Shown: one piece after another, positions 42,569-51,764 of the stretch
How the letters are laid out: every line of letters starts with the position of its first letter
Numbering within the stretch: the first letter of the stretch is position 1
Source of the DNA: Algoriphagus aestuarii
Lineage (GTDB): Bacteria; Bacteroidota; Bacteroidia; Cytophagales; Cyclobacteriaceae
Length of the DNA: 64,000 nucleotides
Direction of reading: 5' to 3'
Assembly (NCBI GenBank): GCA_017051695.1
Contig: JAFIDK010000001.1
Span: 806,001 to 870,000, forward strand
Notes under the pieces: generated by a model
Seen by the model: only the letters and a program-made list of their open reading frames with translations
What the model was told of the DNA's origin: nothing
Database searches by the model: none
Program-made: the position numbers and the translations under genes

Positions 42569-43387
42569 ATGAAGCCTATTTTCCTCCAAACAGCAACACT
42601 TTTTTTGCTGATATCCATCTTCAGTTTAATTTCATATTCAGCTAAGGCTCAGTCAGATCCGCAATATGAAATCGGATTTATTCCAGCATCCATCTCTGAA
42701 ATAGATGTTGCATTTCCTTTAATGGAGAAGTGGAAACTATCAGGCCAGGTCGATGTGCAGTTAGTTACCCAGGGCGCCTACACCAATTCCAACCCTTATG
42801 CTTATGTGCAGCGATTTGTCGTGAGACCCTGGCTGGTCTACTCGGGATTTAAGCATATGAAATTTTATGTAGGCTATGCACGGAATAAAAAATATGAAAT
42901 CGCTGAGGCTGGGAATCCGGAAATTCTGGAAAGACGATTGATCCTGATGGGAACTTACATGCAAAAAATGCCCAAAGGGAGCCTTTTTGAACAGGTGAGA
43001 TTTGAAACCAAATTTTTCGATGACAAAAACGGAATCAAACGCACCATCCCAAGACTGAGAGGTAGGTTCGGTGTAAACCATTATTTAAATCAAGGGGAAA
43101 ATCCGATTTTCAAGTCACATAATATTTCCTACTACACGGAAATTATGTTCAAGTTTCCTTCAAAAGATTATGCTGAAAACCGCTTTGATATCCTTCGCCA
43201 ATCGGTTTATTATTCTGCTGGTCTGACCAAGAATCTGACTATGCTCACAGGGATCATTGCCCAGATGCAATTACGAACCAACGGAAGCCAGTTTGACATT
43301 TATTACGGGCCTACAGTGGCTCTGAAATGGAACTTCCAACCAAAAGTCAGAGAGACTTTTGATATGGTAAGCAATGATATAGATTAA
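42569..43387 (+). CDS. DUF2490 family outer-membrane protein
   Basis: A 272-residue protein with signal peptide (LLISIFSLISYSAKAQ, cleavage about 28) and alternating strands: WKLSGQVDVQLVTQGAYTN, RPWLVYSGFKHMKFYVGYAR, RFETKFFDDKNGIKRTIPRL and LRGRFGVNHYLNQ. RNKKYEIAEAGNPEILERR fits DUF2490 barrels. No known function. It is alone in its direction between reverse-strand genes. Confidence 0.75.
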   Translation: MKPIFLQTATLFLLISIFSLISYSAKAQSDPQYEIGFIPASISEIDVAFPLMEKWKLSGQVDVQLVTQGAYTNSNPYAYVQRFVVRPWLVYSGFKHMKFYVGYARNKKYEIAEAGNPEILERRLILMGTYMQKMPKGSLFEQVRFETKFFDDKNGIKRTIPRLRGRFGVNHYLNQGENPIFKSHNISYYTEIMFKFPSKDYAENRFDILRQSVYYSAGLTKNLTMLTGIIAQMQLRTNGSQFDIYYGPTVALKWNFQPKVRETFDMVSNDID

Positions 43388-43494
43388 GTAAACCCAGTTT
43401 GACTAATCGAGGCTCAAATAGGTATCACCGCTCAATTCAATTTCCCCTCTTTCCGGGATTGTTTCCTGATCATTGATAACTGAGGTTGTTTTTC

Positions 43495-44826
43495 CTAAGG
43501 ATTAATCCAGCCGGAATCCACTTTCACGCCCCGATGAAGGTATTTTTCCCTGGCGGCAACCCATTCGACGAAGTTCAAATCTGAAAATTGATTCCCTTTG
43601 CTCCAGTTCCCTTCAATTTTGGCTACTTGACTTTGCAAAGCTTTACTCCCGAATCGTTTGGCAAAAAACTCAGCGCTCGGTTCCTCTAGTTCGAGTGCAT
43701 CCAGCCAGCGATAAAGCTTCTGGGCGATTGTCTTATTTGAATTGCTTTTGGAAGCCTTTTTAAACTCATGAAAGTAAAACTCCTCTGATACTAAATAGGC
43801 TTGGCGCTTTTGCTTCCAATGAAGAATACCTTTGCGAAGCAGTCTGTAAAGTACGATCAAAATCAATACGGCAAGTACCAGCACAGCTGCAAATTTCTCA
43901 GGGCTCATCCCAAAGATCCTCCAGGGCTGCTCCTCTTCAGCTTCCTGGGTTACCTGCTCTTCCAGCTGCAAATTCAAAGAGTCCCTTACACTTGCCAAAA
44001 CCCCAAGGTCAGGATTCGGTATCACCTCGATTTTTACTTCTTTCAGTGTCCTTTTGTAAAGCTGGTTTCGATAGGGATTATACCAGGTGAAAACCATTTC
44101 GGGAAGAATCACTTCCCCTTCTTTTTCGAAAAGATAGCGCATCGTTTCTGTTCGTGAAGCAGAAATAGCTGTTTTGGTCTTGTTGTTGTTAACTGAGCTT
44201 CGGCTTGGGTACATACTCACTTTAGCCACCGAGTCCCAAGAAATAGGAGGAATCAATTCCGAAACTGTATTGGCTACCGTTCTGGAGATCTTCCGCTCCA
44301 GCACATCCCCAACCTTCACCTGAGTTGTCTTACCAGACCAATCTTCAGTCACGCTCATTCCACTCGCAACAAGCCATTCATTTTCAGAAAATTTAGATGG
44401 AATGGGTTTTACCTGTATATTTTTAGCTTGCGATTTGACCGTATGTTTTTTGCCTTTAAAATCACCTGGAGGGGGAGATTCCACTTCTATATCCAATTCT
44501 GGAAAAGTAATATCCTGATCTGTGTAGGGGAACACATGATACAATTGCTTCACCCCGGCAAAAGTCTTCCCATCCTTTATAAAAGAGGTAGTCACGGGAC
44601 GAAAATACACCGTAAAAGCTCCGTTTACTTTGATATTTCCCAGGTCTAGGCCTTCTGTAAACCAGGTAGAAGTGTACACTGAAATGGTCACTTCCACGGG
44701 TTGTCCCACATAGGCGCTATTCCGGTCGACAGCAACATCTGCCCAGATTGATTGAGCTTGGGTTTTGGTAACAGCAAAACCCAAGACGATAAATAACGCC
44801 AGCCAATATTTACCACTTCCTCGCAT
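43495..44826 (-). CDS. batD: BatD-like oxygen tolerance protein
   Basis: A 443-residue membrane protein. Signal peptide (LFIVLGFAVTKTQAQS, about 9-24), beta-rich periplasmic domain with SAYVGQPVEVTISVYTS, YRNQLYKRTLKEVKIEVIPN, then one TM helix (FAAVLVLAVLILIVLYRLL, about 311-329) and a cytoplasmic helical tail. This is the BatD family layout. It overlaps batBC by 17 bp and is the last gene of the moxR-bat operon. The Bat operon is linked to aerotolerance in Bacteroides; the molecular role is not clear. Confidence 0.88.
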   Translation of the reverse strand: MRGSGKYWLALFIVLGFAVTKTQAQSIWADVAVDRNSAYVGQPVEVTISVYTSTWFTEGLDLGNIKVNGAFTVYFRPVTTSFIKDGKTFAGVKQLYHVFPYTDQDITFPELDIEVESPPPGDFKGKKHTVKSQAKNIQVKPIPSKFSENEWLVASGMSVTEDWSGKTTQVKVGDVLERKISRTVANTVSELIPPISWDSVAKVSMYPSRSSVNNNKTKTAISASRTETMRYLFEKEGEVILPEMVFTWYNPYRNQLYKRTLKEVKIEVIPNPDLGVLASVRDSLNLQLEEQVTQEAEEEQPWRIFGMSPEKFAAVLVLAVLILIVLYRLLRKGILHWKQKRQAYLVSEEFYFHEFKKASKSNSNKTIAQKLYRWLDALELEEPSAEFFAKRFGSKALQSQVAKIEGNWSKGNQFSDLNFVEWVAAREKYLHRGVKVDSGWINP

Positions 44827-46531
44827 CTGCCTTGGGTTTAATGCTATCTTTTTTCACCTGAAACTCAAATTTCCTTTTCAGAAAAAGAGCTGGATCATCG
44901 TCCACTTTTCTCATCAGGACTTTACTCTTATCCTGCTGCATCATACTTGCTTTGATGTCATCGGGCACCTCATCCAGCTCCTTGCCTTTGCGGATATCCG
45001 TATTGACTGTTTCCGAAAGCCGCTCCTTCTCCATATCCTCTTTCGTGGCTTCCTGTCCTCCGCCACTTAGATCCTCCATACTGTCATTTTGCTTGGTATT
45101 AGCCTGCTGATTAGGGTCTGCTTCCTGGGCATCTTGGGGGTCTACTTCATTTTCTCCAGCAGAGAGATGACCCATTTTATCTTTGTTTTCGGATGCCTGA
45201 TCCATCGATGGATCCAGTTCTTCGGCTGTCGCAAAAGCGCCTTCGGCAGCGGCAAAATCGCCGTTTTGGTAATAAGCCAATCCCAAATTATATGCACCAT
45301 AGGCAGAAGTATCATTTTTGAACTGCTGGATTGCCGCTTCGTAATTCCCGGCTTTGAAGTAAGCAACGCCTTTACGTAGAGGATCCTCAAATTCCTCTGC
45401 GGCGGCCGCAAAGTCACCTTTGTCACTCAGCAATTGAGCCTGATAGTCCTTGGTATACCAAAGATCTTTAAATGTCATATCACCCGAACAGGACGAAAAT
45501 AAAATCAGCACCAACCCATAAAGCACCCATCCCTTTCTAAACCATAATAGGAATAAAATGGCCATAGGTATAATCAACAGTAGCCCCACGTCCCTCCAAT
45601 CGTCCTCCTTTTCCTCTGGCTTTTCTGTAAAAATCAAGTTCTTTTTCACGGCCTTACTGATCAGTTCCACATCACTTTCATCCAGTGTTAAGCGATTCAC
45701 GGTGACTTGCTCCAATGCATTCAGTTGTGCCAATACGTTTTCATTCAGGGCAGAGATCATGCTGTTTCCTTCTTGGTCTTTAATCGTGCCCCGGCCAGAG
45801 AGATTGGGAACTTCAGCTCCAGAATCAGTATTGATTGCCAAAAGCTGTACACTGTTATTAGAATTTTGAACAAAGTTTCGAATCAGTTCAAACTCCTGGT
45901 CTTCTATATCATCAGAAAGTATCAAAACCGTTCCAGGAGCATCCGTTACGGACATCAGTGTATCGGCCAGAGTCAATGCATCCTCCAGATTTGATCCAGG
46001 AAGGGGCATCACATCAGGACTCAGCCCATCGATATGGCTTTTGATGATCCCATAATCTTTTGTCAGAGGCACAATGGTATGAGCGGTACCTGCAAAGCCA
46101 ATCAGCGCCATCCTGGCTTGGGGATTTTGCTCAATCAAATCAGAGATTTTGAATTTAGCTCGCTCAAGCCGATTAGGTTGAAGATCTGTGGCCAGCATAC
46201 TTTGGGATAAATCTAACAACACAACCAGTGGAGTTTCCAGTTGCTGCCCGGGGACCTCCACTTTTTTCCAGGTAGGACCCGCCAGTCCCAATATTCCCAA
46301 ACTGAGTGCAAAGAAACCTATGACCTGCATCCAGATCTTCATTCCTTCATTGCCTTTTTGAATCACATAGGGCCGAAGGTGGGGTGCAATCATAGCTTTC
46401 CAGGTGATTTCCTGTCTGATACTAAGCAGACTGAGCAGCAGAATTAGCGATAGGGGAGCAAAGCCCCACAAAAACACCGGTCGGAGAAAATGGAATTCAT
46501 TCCAGTCAATTGGAAATAAGTCAACCAGCAT
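44810..46531 (-). CDS. batB: BatB-BatC fusion: von Willebrand A domain membrane protein with TPR tail
   Basis: A 573-residue fusion. N-terminal TM helices (about 13-30 and 68-86), a vWA domain (about 94-270) with metal motif LDLSQSM, a further TM region (about 300-345), and TPR-like repeats (about 370-445: AYFKAGNYEAAIQQF, YNLGLAYYQNGDFAAAEGAF). The C-terminal tail is rich in Asp/Glu/Gln/Lys. Between BatB and TPR parts stands LVLILFSSCSGD, which looks like a retained lipobox of a once separate BatC lipoprotein. In Bacteroides batB and batC are separate genes. It overlaps batA and batD by about 11-17 bp. Confidence 0.88.
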   Translation of the reverse strand: MLVDLFPIDWNEFHFLRPVFLWGFAPLSLILLLSLLSIRQEITWKAMIAPHLRPYVIQKGNEGMKIWMQVIGFFALSLGILGLAGPTWKKVEVPGQQLETPLVVLLDLSQSMLATDLQPNRLERAKFKISDLIEQNPQARMALIGFAGTAHTIVPLTKDYGIIKSHIDGLSPDVMPLPGSNLEDALTLADTLMSVTDAPGTVLILSDDIEDQEFELIRNFVQNSNNSVQLLAINTDSGAEVPNLSGRGTIKDQEGNSMISALNENVLAQLNALEQVTVNRLTLDESDVELISKAVKKNLIFTEKPEEKEDDWRDVGLLLIIPMAILFLLWFRKGWVLYGLVLILFSSCSGDMTFKDLWYTKDYQAQLLSDKGDFAAAAEEFEDPLRKGVAYFKAGNYEAAIQQFKNDTSAYGAYNLGLAYYQNGDFAAAEGAFATAEELDPSMDQASENKDKMGHLSAGENEVDPQDAQEADPNQQANTKQNDSMEDLSGGGQEATKEDMEKERLSETVNTDIRKGKELDEVPDDIKASMMQQDKSKVLMRKVDDDPALFLKRKFEFQVKKDSIKPKADARKW

Positions 46532-47531
46532 AAGCCTCCTTTCTTTCCGATGTACGATGAAGTAGCTGAAATAGACTCTGAAATACCATCAACAGCATCA
46601 ACAGACCCAAAGCTGCACCAAGAGGATAGTAATACAAAAGGGTGGTAGGGCGGTTTTCTTCCTCCTCATATTCTATGGGTTCCAGTTTATCCACTTCTGT
46701 GTAGATTTCCTGAAGCCTTTGCTCATCTTTGGCCTGAAAATATTGCCCACCTGTCATATCTGCGATATCCTGAAGTGTCTCCTCATCCAGATCCACCCCG
46801 ACTCCCGAAGGGTCTCCTATCCCGATGGTATAGATCAAAATCGAATCCTGCTTAGCCAGATCTGCAGCATCCAAAGGAAGGATGTCTGTTCCTGAGTCCA
46901 CGCCATCGGTCAAGAGTAGCATCACTTTCGTCTCAATGGTATCCTTTTCAAAAAGCTCCACTCCTTTGGCAATCGCTTTCCCGATATTGGTCATCTGCCC
47001 AGCCATTCCCACGTCTGCTTCTTCTAACAGTTCATTGACCGTGGTGAGATCAGGAGTAAAAGGTGCCTGTATGTATGCACTGCTACCAAAAAAAATCAAA
47101 CCCATACGATCCCCTTCCCGCTTTTGGATAAACTCATGCATCAGGGATTTCACCGCATCCCATCGCCGCACTTTTTCACCATCGATTTCCCAGTCTTTTT
47201 GAGCCATGCTAAAGGAAATATCTGCTGCTATCAGAAAATTCCGGGAAGTTTTAACCTTCATTTCTGGCTCGCCTACCAGCTGAGGTGATGAAAGTGCAGC
47301 CAAAACCAGCACCCAGACCAATAATAAGATTGCCCAAGTAAAAAAGCCTCTTCGTCTGACGAAAGCTGATTTTCTAGGCTTTTCCCCAGTATAACCTAAG
47401 GCTTTTTCGTAAGTAGGTAAGCGCAGTGAAGCACTCCTGATGCGCAATGCAGGAAGAATCCAATACACCAAAAAAGGTAATGGCAGGAATAAAAACACCC
47501 AGAGATATGCTATTTCAAAGTTAGCCGGCAT
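46521..47531 (-). CDS. batA: BatA-like vWA-domain membrane protein
   Basis: A 336-residue protein with N-terminal TM helices (LFLPLPFLVYWILPALRI; AILLLVWVLVLAALSS, about 60-75), a vWA domain with the MIDAS motif ADISFSMAQKDW (DxSxS, about 97), FGSSAYIQAPFTPD and TDGVDSGTDILPLDAADLAK, and a C-terminal TM helix (PLGAALGLLMLLMVFQSL). This is the BatA family. It overlaps both neighbours by about 11 bp. Probably a membrane-bound scaffold working with the MoxR ATPase. Confidence 0.9.
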   Translation of the reverse strand: MPANFEIAYLWVFLFLPLPFLVYWILPALRIRSASLRLPTYEKALGYTGEKPRKSAFVRRRGFFTWAILLLVWVLVLAALSSPQLVGEPEMKVKTSRNFLIAADISFSMAQKDWEIDGEKVRRWDAVKSLMHEFIQKREGDRMGLIFFGSSAYIQAPFTPDLTTVNELLEEADVGMAGQMTNIGKAIAKGVELFEKDTIETKVMLLLTDGVDSGTDILPLDAADLAKQDSILIYTIGIGDPSGVGVDLDEETLQDIADMTGGQYFQAKDEQRLQEIYTEVDKLEPIEYEEEENRPTTLLYYYPLGAALGLLMLLMVFQSLFQLLHRTSERKEAYAG

Positions 47532-48012
47532 GAGTCCTGATCCATTTTTTAGCTTCTGATAAAATAGCTTGCTGCACTTGATAGTCGGGAAGTTGATCTT
47601 GATAAATCAAGGCATTGATTTCCTTTTCGTATCGGTTCATAGCCACGTTTTTTCCGGTTTTATCCAAAAACCCCAGCCAAGAACTACCGAAAAGTGCTCC
47701 TACTTTTTCCCTACCAAATACCTCAATCGCGACTCTTTTCAAAATCACAAAAACCTGTGGAAAATTCTGTCCTTCACTCCCGACAGTAGACAAGGCAGCC
47801 AAAGCCTCTCTTCTGTACCGGTTTTTTAGGTAGTGTCTGATCAGAAAAAATATCCCTACCAAAAGTCCAATCATCAGCAAGGCTCCCAGTACCGTCCAAC
47901 CAATCGTCTCGAATGTAAACGAGACCGGTGGTGGCTCATAGATATTTCCCAGATCCTGAATAGGAACTGCAGGGTTATTGGCGGCCAATGTGTCGTTTTG
48001 GAAAAAGCTCAT
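47521..48012 (-). CDS. Small single-TM protein of the bat operon (DUF4381-like)
   Basis: A 163-residue protein with one TM helix (WTVLGALLMIGLLVGIFFLI, about 34-53) followed by a helical cytoplasmic part (RYRREALAALSTVGSE, VAIEVFGREKVGALFGSSWL, LDKTGKNV). This fits the small DUF4381-type protein usually found between DUF58 and the vWA genes in MoxR operons. It overlaps DUF58 by 4 bp and batA by 11 bp. No direct function known. Confidence 0.78.
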   Translation of the reverse strand: MSFFQNDTLAANNPAVPIQDLGNIYEPPPVSFTFETIGWTVLGALLMIGLLVGIFFLIRHYLKNRYRREALAALSTVGSEGQNFPQVFVILKRVAIEVFGREKVGALFGSSWLGFLDKTGKNVAMNRYEKEINALIYQDQLPDYQVQQAILSEAKKWIRTHAG

Positions 48013-48944
48013 TTCTTGCTTCGTTTGAAAACTTCCTTCAATTGTTCCTCCACAGGATTGACAGTATCCAGGGTGAACAAAGGAACTCTGTGTTTTTTCA
48101 TATGCGCCGAAAAATTGACAAAATCCTCATCAAATCCTGAACTGAATGAATTGCGGATTTTTTTGTTTTTTCCATCCACTGTCACTTGCGTTTCAAGATC
48201 CCCTGCAACAAATTTCAATTCAGGTATTTCCCGCTCAAGAGGATCAAAAACCTTCACCAAAACCACATCATTGTGCTGGGCAATCTGGCTGATAAAGCGG
48301 GTTACTGGCTCAGAATAGCGGTGAAAATCTGAAATTACCACCACTAAAAAGTCATGGGTCACAATGTTTCTGATTTTCTTACTGACCTCTTTGAGCGCAT
48401 CCTCAAAATTAACTGACTGAGAATCTGCCAATTCTTGGTTTCTGTTAACTACCTTTTCAAGAAATCGCAGGATATTCCTTCTATCCCGCTTGGGCTGAAT
48501 GATATCAATGCCACTATCAGCAAAGACAATTCCGCCCACTCGGTCACCTTGCTTTATGACGCGAAAAGCAGCGATGGCAGCCAATTCTGCTGCTACCACA
48601 GATTTGGTTCTGGCTTTGGAGCCAAAAAACATGGATTTGGTTTGATCTACTACGATCAAAGCCGGTTTTTCCTTTTCTTCCGAAAAAACACGGGTGTGAG
48701 TCTCTTTTGTTCGGGCAGTCACTTTCCAGTCGATATTCCGAATATCGTCTCCTTTTACGTAGTGTCTCACCTCTTCGAAATCCAAACCTCTACCCCGAAG
48801 TTTGGATTCATGCCTGCCTCCCAAAATGCTTTTCACTTTTTGCTTGCGGGCTATCATGGAGAAAAATTGGGCATGACGCTCCATTCCCAGCAACTCTTTC
48901 AGAGAGGTGAAAACGTCTTTTGGGAATGAGTTAGGAGTGGACAT
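48009..48944 (-). CDS. DUF58 domain protein
   Basis: A 311-residue soluble protein with the DUF58 signature LRGRGLDFEEVRHYVKGDDI followed by RNIDWKVTARTKET (about 50-85), and a vWA-like fold (LIVVDQTKSMFFGSKAR). It is a standard partner of MoxR AAA ATPases. It is the second gene of the operon, overlapping the DUF4381-like gene by 4 bp. Confidence 0.92.
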   Translation of the reverse strand: MSTPNSFPKDVFTSLKELLGMERHAQFFSMIARKQKVKSILGGRHESKLRGRGLDFEEVRHYVKGDDIRNIDWKVTARTKETHTRVFSEEKEKPALIVVDQTKSMFFGSKARTKSVVAAELAAIAAFRVIKQGDRVGGIVFADSGIDIIQPKRDRRNILRFLEKVVNRNQELADSQSVNFEDALKEVSKKIRNIVTHDFLVVVISDFHRYSEPVTRFISQIAQHNDVVLVKVFDPLEREIPELKFVAGDLETQVTVDGKNKKIRNSFSSGFDEDFVNFSAHMKKHRVPLFTLDTVNPVEEQLKEVFKRSKK

Positions 48945-49048
48945 AACCTGTTGCTAAATTATTATTGAATTGGTGGTGTAGTACTTGAAATGTTAGATCC
49001 AAGAACCTAGATTTTAGATTTCATACTTTAGTATTTAGACTATAAAAT

Positions 49049-50017
49049 CTATCCAACTACGGCTACCACTTTCAGGACCTCGTCTAAAACCTGGTCTGCA
49101 GTGATGCCATCGGCATTAGCTTCATAACTGAGGATCAAGCGATGTCTCAAGCAATCGTGTACTACGGCACGGATATTATCGGGAGCCACGAAATCTTTTC
49201 CACTCATCCAAGCATGAGTTCTTGCAGCCCGATCCAGGGCAATACTACCTCTTGGACTAGCTCCAAAGTCTATCCAGCTGTCCAGTTCTTTGGAATATTT
49301 ATCAGGAAAACGAGTCGCTGAAATAACATCCACAATGTATTTCTCCATGTTCTCCGCAATTTTTACTTGGGCAATTTCCTTTCTGGCTTCGAAAATTATT
49401 TCCGGACTGAGCTTCTCTTTGACTTCTTTTTTATCAGAGTGGACTTGCTCCTCCCTATTCAGTCTCAAAATAGCCAATTCGGATGCATCATCCGGATAGC
49501 TGATCACCACGTGCATGAGAAAACGGTCCATCTGTGCTTCAGGAAGAGGGTAAGTTCCTTCTTGCTCCACGGGATTTTGGGTAGCCATGACCATAAAAAG
49601 CGGATCCATTTTATAAGTCTTCCCTGCTACAGATACCTGTCTTTCTTCCATTGCTTCCAGTAAGGCCGACTGTACTTTTGCAGGAGCCCGGTTGATCTCA
49701 TCTGCCAGGATCAAATTGCTAAAAATCGGCCCTTGCTGGAACACAAACTTCTCTTCTAATTCGGGTTGGTAGATTTCCGTACCGGTCACATCTGAGGGAA
49801 GTAAGTCGGGTGTAAACTGGATTCTACTAAGTCCGCAGTCCAGTTCTTTCGCCAAGGATTTGATAGCCCGGGTTTTTGCCAGACCTGGCAAGCCTTCCAG
49901 CAGCATATTTCCATCCGCCAAAAGCACCAATATCAATCGCTCGACGAGATCATCCTGCCCGATGATGGAGGCCGACATTCTAGCCTTCAGTTCTTGAATA
50001 CCTTCTTGTGGAGTCAT
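49049..50017 (-). CDS. MoxR-family AAA+ ATPase
   Basis: A 322-residue ATPase: Walker A MLLEGLPGLAKTRAIKS (about 36-52), Walker B ILADEINRAPAKVQSAL (about 103), sensor-1 ATQNPVEQEGTYPLPEAQ and arginine finger region MDRFLMHVVI. MoxR ATPases act as chaperones for the vWA proteins encoded downstream. It leads the bat operon and is separated from DUF58 by about 105 bp, and from the sulfatase gene by a terminator. Confidence 0.95.
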   Translation of the reverse strand: MTPQEGIQELKARMSASIIGQDDLVERLILVLLADGNMLLEGLPGLAKTRAIKSLAKELDCGLSRIQFTPDLLPSDVTGTEIYQPELEEKFVFQQGPIFSNLILADEINRAPAKVQSALLEAMEERQVSVAGKTYKMDPLFMVMATQNPVEQEGTYPLPEAQMDRFLMHVVISYPDDASELAILRLNREEQVHSDKKEVKEKLSPEIIFEARKEIAQVKIAENMEKYIVDVISATRFPDKYSKELDSWIDFGASPRGSIALDRAARTHAWMSGKDFVAPDNIRAVVHDCLRHRLILSYEANADGITADQVLDEVLKVVAVVG

Positions 50018-50052
50018 ATGGAAAATTTAAAATTAAATTAATAGGTAAAAAA

Positions 50053-50082
50053 AAGGTTACCCTAACAAATAGGGTAACCTTC
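50053..50082 (-). terminator. Terminator of sulfatase 1
   Basis: AAGGTTACCCT and AGGGTAACCTT pair as a perfect 11-bp stem around a 7-nt loop. On the reverse strand it is followed by eight T, so it ends the sulfatase transcript and shields the moxR operon. Confidence 0.92.
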
Positions 50083-50096
50083 AATAAAGAATGATT

Positions 50097-51617
50097 TTAA
50101 TTTCTAGCTGGCTGCAACATCTGTTTCAGGACCTCATCCACTGAAAGTGAGGAGCCTTGTACAGGAGGAAAATCTTTAAAAGTAGCCAAAAACTTAGCGG
50201 TATATTCCTGAGCCGGTACAAACAACCACATGTTCTCAGCGTACCATCTGATGTACAAACCAGCATCCGGAGACACTTCATAAGGATCAGCTCTTAAGTT
50301 AATTGCCAGAGGCCAAGCTGGTTGTTTTCTATAGGCAGTACTGATATTTCCTTCCAAAATTGTAAAATGCAACTTCCAATTTTGGTAACGAATTGCATTC
50401 AAATTTCCTCCTTGATCGAAATAGAAAATTTCATTTCTAGGTCCCTCCGCTACTTCACCTTTAAAATATGGCATCAAGTTATAACCATCTAGGTGTGCTT
50501 TAAATGTTTTTCCTGCAGCTTGGTAGCCACTCTTCACTTTACTTACAATATTTGGTTCACCTGCTGCAGCCAGTAATGTAGGCATCATATCTTCGTGGGA
50601 GAAAATATCATTGTATACAGAACCAGGTTTGATTACACCAGGCCAACGGATAGCTGTAGGAACACGGAATCCACCTTCCCAGGTAGTACCTTTTTCACCT
50701 CTGAAAGGCGAATTACCACCATCAGGCCATGAAATCTTTTCTGCTCCGTTATCAGTTGAGTACATGACAATCGTATTGTCAGCAATTCCTAGTTCATCAA
50801 GCTTATCTAGAATTCTACCTACGGCTTTGTCATGTTCTACCATCCCATCAGCATAAATGCCGATTCCTGTTACGCCTTGACTTTCTTCTTTCAAGTGAGT
50901 CCAAACGTGCATACGCGTAGCACTAAGCCAAACAAAAAATGGCTTACCATCAGCATGGGCTTTTTCGATAAATTCTATTGCCGCATTTTCAAACTCCTCG
51001 TCCACATGCTCCATTCTGGTACTGGTCAATGGTCCTGTATCCTGAATATTGCCATCGGCAGTACTGTGGATAACTCCACGAGGACCAAATTTCTTACGGA
51101 ACTCAGGATCTTTAGGATAGTAGTATCCTTCCGGCTCTTCTTCTGCATTCAAGTGATAGAGATTACCGAAGAACTCATCAAATCCATGATTCGTAGGAAG
51201 ATGCTCATCCTGATCTCCTAAGTGATTTTTCCCGAATTGGCCTGTCGCATATCCTTGAGGCTTCAATAACTCAGCGATAGTTGGTTGATTGTCCTGAATA
51301 CCCTGCTTAGAACCTGGCATACCTATGGTCAAAAGACCAGTTCGAAAAGGATGCTGACCCAAGATAAATGCCGCGCGACCGGCTGTACAGGACTGCTGTC
51401 CATACCAGTCGGTAAATACTGCGCCTTCATTGGCGATACGGTCAATGTTGGGAGTCTTATAGCCCATCATTCCATTACTGTTGAATCCCACATTGGACCA
51501 ACCAATGTCATCACCCCAGATCACCAGGATATTTGGCTTGTCTTGTGCCTGCGCCAAAAACGGCAAACAAAAAAGCAGTAGGACGGCTGATTTGAAAATT
51601 GAGAATTTGTGTTTCAT
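50097..51617 (-). CDS. Secreted sulfatase (arylsulfatase-type)
   Basis: A 506-residue protein with signal peptide (AVLLLFCLPFLAQAQ, cleavage about 25). The formylglycine motif is SCTAGRAAF (C-x-A-x-R, Cys77), metal ligands DD in VIWGDDIGWSN, and the metal-binding STDNGAEKISWPDGG. The Cys must be converted to formylglycine by an FGE or anSME, neither of which is encoded here. It is 78-80 percent-like by eye over long stretches to the gene at 52971 (same first nine residues), so they are tandem paralogs around a HAD gene. Substrate unknown (sulfated sugar or arylsulfate). Confidence 0.92.
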   Translation of the reverse strand: MKHKFSIFKSAVLLLFCLPFLAQAQDKPNILVIWGDDIGWSNVGFNSNGMMGYKTPNIDRIANEGAVFTDWYGQQSCTAGRAAFILGQHPFRTGLLTIGMPGSKQGIQDNQPTIAELLKPQGYATGQFGKNHLGDQDEHLPTNHGFDEFFGNLYHLNAEEEPEGYYYPKDPEFRKKFGPRGVIHSTADGNIQDTGPLTSTRMEHVDEEFENAAIEFIEKAHADGKPFFVWLSATRMHVWTHLKEESQGVTGIGIYADGMVEHDKAVGRILDKLDELGIADNTIVMYSTDNGAEKISWPDGGNSPFRGEKGTTWEGGFRVPTAIRWPGVIKPGSVYNDIFSHEDMMPTLLAAAGEPNIVSKVKSGYQAAGKTFKAHLDGYNLMPYFKGEVAEGPRNEIFYFDQGGNLNAIRYQNWKLHFTILEGNISTAYRKQPAWPLAINLRADPYEVSPDAGLYIRWYAENMWLFVPAQEYTAKFLATFKDFPPVQGSSLSVDEVLKQMLQPARN

Positions 51618-51764
51618 ATGTTATTATTTAAAAGTGATTCATCATTAAATTTTATAAAAGCAGGTAAAATATAATGTTTTTTCTACGAAAATTACAAAAT
51701 ATAGAGAGTGAAAGTACCTCCTAGGATTTAGAAATGGCAATCCAGTGAGTAAAACAATTGTTAA

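Noticed and set aside
45373-45378. TACGTA hits inside coding regions (1718, 9447, 45373, 48756)
   Set aside because: Single isolated hexamers within genes, with no partner at 10, 12 or 22 bp, are expected by chance.
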